NCBI RefSeq assembly: GCF_001522545.3
Contig: NC_031776.1
Coordinates: 22,167,995-22,231,994 of the forward strand
DNA: 64,000 nucleotides
Source: Parus major
Taxonomy: Eukaryota > Chordata > Aves > Passeriformes > Paridae
Direction: 5' to 3'
Part shown: piece by piece, positions 60,746 to 64,000 of the stretch
How positions within the stretch are numbered: the stretch's first letter is position 1
Layout of the letters: each line of letters begins with the position of its first letter
The notes under the pieces: generated by a model
Told to the model about the DNA's origin: nothing
What the model saw: only the letters and a program-made list of their open reading frames with translations
Database searches by the model: none
Made by a program: the position numbers and the translations under genes

Positions 60746-60978
60746 AGCAGGTCAGTCAGGGCCAAACTTTTTTTCTTTTTCGGGGGCTTGCACGGGTGCT
60801 GGTGCCAAGCATGACATGTTGGGGCTGAACGTCAGGAAAGCCTCGGAGCACCTCGCTGCATCTCAGCTCACAGTACAGTGCCAGCCAGGTTCTCAGGATG
60901 GCTCTCAAGCCATGGCTACTTGCTTCTCGAGTAGAGGAAGCATGGAAGCCAGTTGCCCAGACCAAAGCAGGAGAGGGG

Positions 60979-60992
60979 CTGCCCTCTACTCC
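60979..60992 (-). promoter_or_regulatory. CTCF-like motif, reverse orientation
   Basis: CTGCCCTCTACTCC is the reverse complement of GGAGTAGAGGGCAG. It has the full SYAGRKGGCRS core and deviates only at the two leftmost bases. Confidence 0.4.
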
Positions 60993-63900
60993 CCTTGGAT
61001 AAGCAGACACAATGAGGCTTTGCCCTCTTGTGACTTCCAGTAGCCCAGGTGCATCTGGCTGCTTTTGTGGGTCAGCAGCCTACCAGGCTCAGCCAGCCAG
61101 CCCTGCCCATGTCCATGCCCATGCCACCCCAGTGGCAAGGGACAGGGGGTACCACTGAGACAGAACTGTCCAGTCATGGCTCTGCTTCATATTATGAGCT
61201 TTGATGGGAGAAGGAATGGAATTTGGATGGGGCTGGGCGTTCCCATGTAGTGATTCCCCCAGGCAGGATCTGGCTCTGATGACTGTTCTGTGAGGGGAAG
61301 AAATACCAGAGGAGTTACTCATGGCTCATTGAGGCATGATGTAGCAACTCCTCATCGGTTCCCCCCACCCTCCAGCCAAAGTTCCTCCTGTGATCTCCTG
61401 GGGAAAGTCCCAGCCCCCCCACTACTCCCCTGCCACCCCCAGAGACCTTCCCCACCCTTGTTGGAGCTTTCCAGAAGCAAGAGATGAGCTGGGGCTTTGG
61501 GTGAGAGGAGAAAGGACCCAGCAACCTGCTGTGCTGGAGGGAATCCACTGTCCCTTTGGCTCTTTCACTCTGTGTCTGCTGGAGGGCACAAGGCCAGGGC
61601 CTGAGAGAGCACCAGCCTGGGGTATCCTCATCTGGACAGCCCCAGATGTGGCTTCAGACCTGGCAGAAGTACAAACCGATCAGGCCAGCTCAGGTCTCTC
61701 TATTGCCTTCTTAGCAGTCACACTCAGGTCAGGTTTTCCCATCACTCTCCACAACCACAGGAGCAAGAAGTGAGATTTACTTTCAGTTTACTAGAAGGAT
61801 TTGAGCTTTCCTACCCCTGTGACCAGGAAGTTCAAAGTTTGAGAAAACCCCTGGATTTCACACAGCTCTAGCAGATCCACTGGGCTGGTGGTTCTCTCTG
61901 CAGCAGTGACCCTCAAGGATGGAGGAATTTCTAGATCTTGGGCCAAAATACTTAATGAAACTGGAATAAGATTTACCTGGTTTTGCCAGGGTGGACTTGC
62001 TGTCTTCTTTAGAGCCTTCAGTGCCTTTTTATGACATGCAAGTGAAAGGAATGGTCATTTCCTTTTTTCAGTTTTGGAACTCCTTTAGTGATTTGCCTCT
62101 CTAGGAAGATGATGGGAAAACATTGGAAAAATCTGGTCCCCTCTACTGGAAAGAGGTCCCCTCTACCACCTTCATCATCTGCTTGGGCTGTTCTACATTG
62201 ATGGTCATTCTTCTGTCTGGGGTGAAGCACCTTGAACCTTCCCACTTCAGCCCAGAACAGTGTGCAGTGCTCTGCAGGGTGGAGATGTCCCTCACGGGGC
62301 AGTAGGGGACCATGCACCAGGACGTGCAAGGCTGGAGCAGCTCAGAAGGCTCAAATAGTCCCTCTGTGTGAGGAAACATGACTCTTTGGTGGGACTGGGA
62401 CACATCCCATTGGTGGATCAGGGAGAGTGCTTCATGGCAGAGAAATTTGGAATGCCCAGACCTCTGGGAGCCAAGCCCTCAGTGGCAGCTGGCTCTGGAA
62501 GCTCAGTAGTGGCCATGGGGAAAGGAGGTGTCCTGCACGCCCTCTGCCCAGCAACGTGGTTGTTGGGACAGCTACCTGGTGGCTGGTTTCCTCGTTAGGG
62601 AAGCATGGGGACACTGTTTTTCGTAACCACAGGCACACTGGCACTTTGCCTCTGGCTCCCAGACACTCAGCCAGAGAACCCACAGAGCAGATCCTGAAGA
62701 CTGGTACTGCATTGGGAGCCAGCTGGCCCCAGAAGGCAAATGAGATGCTGCAAGCAGGATGTCTGTGCCCTGGAGCTGCCAGCACCCAGAGCATGCTGCC
62801 TGCTGCCCAAAGCACCCCTCCAGCACAGCACTTACACCCCAACCATGCCACCTGCAGACTGACCAAGATCAAGGGATCTTATGTTTTCCTCTGATTGTCC
62901 CAGGGTCACCAACTCACACAGGGTCTCTTCAGAACCAAAGAGCACTGGGCACTGTGCTGGGAATCTCAGCCTAGGTGTGCTGGCACTACTATGTATGTAT
63001 GCTCTTTCACAATGCTATGTTCCTAAAATTGTCTGGTGAGGCAAGAACAAGCTGCAGTCTTTGCAGATCCGGGACGTCCAGAGCCTCAGGTGCCTCATGG
63101 GAGATGTAGTATGTCCTTGGGAGAAATGGCCCTGCCCTGCATCACTCCTCTGCATCATGAAATACACCTTGACCCCACTCTGGTCCCTTTACGGGGGAGT
63201 CATATCCTAGGATCCTACTGTTGCAGAGCAGATGGCCTGGGATTAGCAAGCAGGGGATGAAGGGGCCAGTGCAGTGTGGTGAGAGCTTCTGTGGTGAATC
63301 ACCTCACCCCAGGCAGCCCAGAGATCACAGGCATCTACAAAGCAGCCTCTGGGAGGTGGGAAGCCAACGTCACCTACCAAGTGCTGGAGCATGATAGATG
63401 TGCAGAGCTCCACTGCCCGGAGTAGTATAACCTTAGGGACACGCTTTTGGCCAGCCTGCGAGGGAGGGGAACCTCATGTTGTCCAATTAGTTCTTGGGGC
63501 AATGCCCAGAAGGCAAAAGTCTTGGGGATCTGGAAAAAGGGTCTTGATACTGGAGATGAAAAAGTAGGATCTCAGGAGGGAAAATGAACTGCTGGAGCAT
63601 GCCCTGTCAGAGTAAACTTGCCCCACGGGAACAACATTGCTTTCATGCCTCACAGGGCAAGCCCAGGTGCCCCAAATCCCAAGCAGAGATCCTGTTCCCT
63701 GCAAGAACACCAGCACAATGTCTCTGCTGCTGGGAGCCACTGTGGAGAACACATGTCCCTTCTGTGCTGGCAGACAGAGCCACAGAGGTGACACAAGGTA
63801 ACTGAAGTTTCTATACTTCCAGCACCTAAAACATTTTCCTCTTCTCACCTGGTTCCAGAAGCAAGGACCCCATGCACATGGTCCCTCTTGGAGGGGAAAA

Positions 63901-64000
63901 GGCAGCCCTCCCATCCAGGGGTGGTGAAGGGCAGAGCATCCATCCCAACTGATCCAGCTCCAGCTGTGTGCGCGATCATTATGAAATGAGGACACTGGCC

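Larger units (their letters stand above)
48001..64000. other. Gene-poor interval, second part, to the window end
   Basis: No coding gene is supported. Notable content is CTCF-like motifs at 48768 and 60979, a CpG-rich patch at 57330-57640, SINE remnants at 55.9, 60.0 and 60.7 kb, and small tandem repeats. I looked specifically for WNT10A/WNT6 exons on the minus strand, by their cysteine-rich motifs, and found none. Confidence 0.5.

Noticed and set aside
36902..64000. WNT10A or WNT6 exons expected by synteny on the minus strand
   Set aside because: None of the WNT cysteine motifs (for example CHGTSGSC-type or C-terminal CCRG/CHCRFHWCC-type) appears in any frame, so the genes must lie beyond the window.

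Overview
The window is a vertebrate nuclear chromosome segment and most likely avian. It holds a known conserved gene neighbourhood, equivalent to human 2q35, read here as CFAP65 (3' end) > MIR375 > CRYBA2 > FEV > < CDK5R2. The bird assignment is an inference. It rests on compact spacing, short introns, very little recent retroposon sequence, worn tRNA-derived SINE remnants, and a miR-375 whose 21st base is U, as I recall for non-mammals. A crocodilian or turtle cannot be excluded. There is no bacterial, phage, plasmid or CRISPR content.

Layout. Positions 387-528 hold what looks like the last coding exon of CFAP65 on the + strand. Near 7.5 kb is the miR-375 hairpin, with a TATA-type promoter about 650 bp upstream and a plausible spliced primary transcript. 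CRYBA2 (16.2-19.3 kb, +) is complete: a TATA/MARE promoter, one non-coding exon and four coding exons, giving 197 residues. FEV/Pet-1 (23.4-27.8 kb, +) is complete in three coding exons and encodes a 212-residue ETS factor. CDK5R2/p39 (34.7-36.6 kb, -) is a single-exon, 320-residue CDK5 activator that converges on FEV. The next 27 kb (36.7-64 kb) has no coding gene I can support. In mammals WNT10A lies beyond CDK5R2, and none of its exons is visible here.

Functional theme. The locus combines a cilia/flagella gene, an endocrine microRNA, a lens structural gene, a serotonergic transcription factor and a neuronal kinase activator. These are tissue-restricted and probably separately insulated. 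Regulatory motifs readable by eye fit this. There is a MARE plus three SOX-type motifs before CRYBA2, a near-perfect REST/RE1 element in the inferred CDK5R2 3' UTR, an E-box/GATA pair just upstream of FEV, a consensus RFX X-box between FEV and CDK5R2, and CTCF-like motifs. Two of the CTCF-like motifs are divergent between CFAP65 and MIR375, and others face inward from the right.

I found no convincing new biological system. The most interesting items are the regulatory architecture, a G-quadruplex-forming (ATGGG)n repeat 38 bp from the last CRYBA2 splice acceptor, and orphan CpG-rich patches in the gene-poor right half.
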